64,000 nucleotides of DNA, from positions 1-64,000 of the forward strand of contig JAEZKF010000027.1 in assembly GCA_023415575.1 (NCBI GenBank). The letters run 5' to 3'. This document shows positions 63,983 through 64,000 of the stretch, piece by piece. Below the pieces are notes generated by a model that saw only the letters and a list, made by a program, of their open reading frames with translations, did not search any database and was not told where the DNA came from. Position 1 is the first letter of the stretch. Each line of letters begins with the position of its first letter. The translations under genes were made by a program, and so were the position numbers. Source of the DNA: Bacillota bacterium (lineage in GTDB: Bacteria > Bacillota > Clostridia > Oscillospirales > Ruminococcaceae).

Positions 63983-64000
63983 AAAATTTGCAGCGGCTTA

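Overview
The window reads as a chromosomal segment of a low-to-mid GC Gram-positive anaerobe, most likely class Clostridia (Bacillota), perhaps the Oscillospirales/Ruminococcaceae side. Reasons: strong AGGAGG-type ribosome binding sites, many TTG and GTG starts, a Trp T-box leader, a clostridial-type V-type ATPase operon with sodium-site residues in its rotor subunit, DegV, TM2, CPBP and YfhO proteins, and short hairpin-rich repeats of a kind common in that group. The placement is an inference from gene content, not from a marker phylogeny. No rRNA, tRNA, CRISPR array, integrase or transposase gene was seen.

Layout. 0.1-1.7 kb: purine-type NCS2 permease. 2.0-6.5 kb: branched-chain amino-acid type ABC importer (livKHMGF) whose two ATPases carry unusual insertions. 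6.7-7.9 kb: membrane mannosyltransferase-like protein. 8.2 kb: ATC-hydrolase-like protein. 8.8-17.9 kb: complete nine-gene V-type ATPase operon (H-I-K-E-C-F-A-B-D). 18-21 kb: DegV and TypA/BipA. 21.4-22.5 kb: rplM-rpsI behind a consensus promoter. 22.7-28.5 kb: a five-gene, apparently highly expressed ABC importer built on a DUF3798-type lipoprotein, with a small membrane-anchored fifth protein of unknown role. 28.6-31.8 kb: Nudix hydrolase, alpha/beta hydrolase, a decayed lipoprotein gene and dihydroorotase. 32-36 kb: zinc-ribbon membrane protein, a MerR/TipAS regulator with a textbook MerR operator-promoter, and a T-box(Trp)-controlled trpB2. 36-40 kb: CPBP protease, membrane protein, and a chemoreceptor translationally coupled to an FMN-binding lipoprotein. 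40.0-40.6 kb: two near-identical 136-bp repeats. 40.6-46.5 kb: acetyltransferase, hydrolase, YbaK deacylase, a Ser-rich membrane protein, proBA. 46.7-50.7 kb: CsbB-like glycosyltransferase plus YfhO. 50.8-53.8 kb: TM2 protein, pyruvate kinase, DedA. 54-57.5 kb: rpiB, an ECF sigma factor with overlapping DUF4367 partner, a lipoprotein and a small secreted protein. 57.9-62.2 kb: a four-gene operon for a diacetamido-uronic acid nucleotide sugar (WbpE/D/A/B-like). 62.5-63.3 kb: HEPN/nucleotidyltransferase pair with a degenerate nucleotidyltransferase. 63.4 kb to the edge: ECF transporter S component.

Functional themes. Much of the region concerns the membrane: ion-pumping ATPase, importers for amino acids, purines, an unidentified solute and a probable vitamin, and polymer decoration (CsbB/YfhO pair, diacetamido-uronate operon). 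Several regulatory devices can be read directly: the tryptophan T-box, the 19-bp-spacer MerR promoter with internal dyad, an internal translation start in the TipAS-type regulator, stem-loops inside the V-ATPase and DUF3798 operons, and dyads or repeats at the promoters of the ATC-hydrolase, DUF3798 and YfhO genes. All assignments are from reading the sequence; no database search was run.
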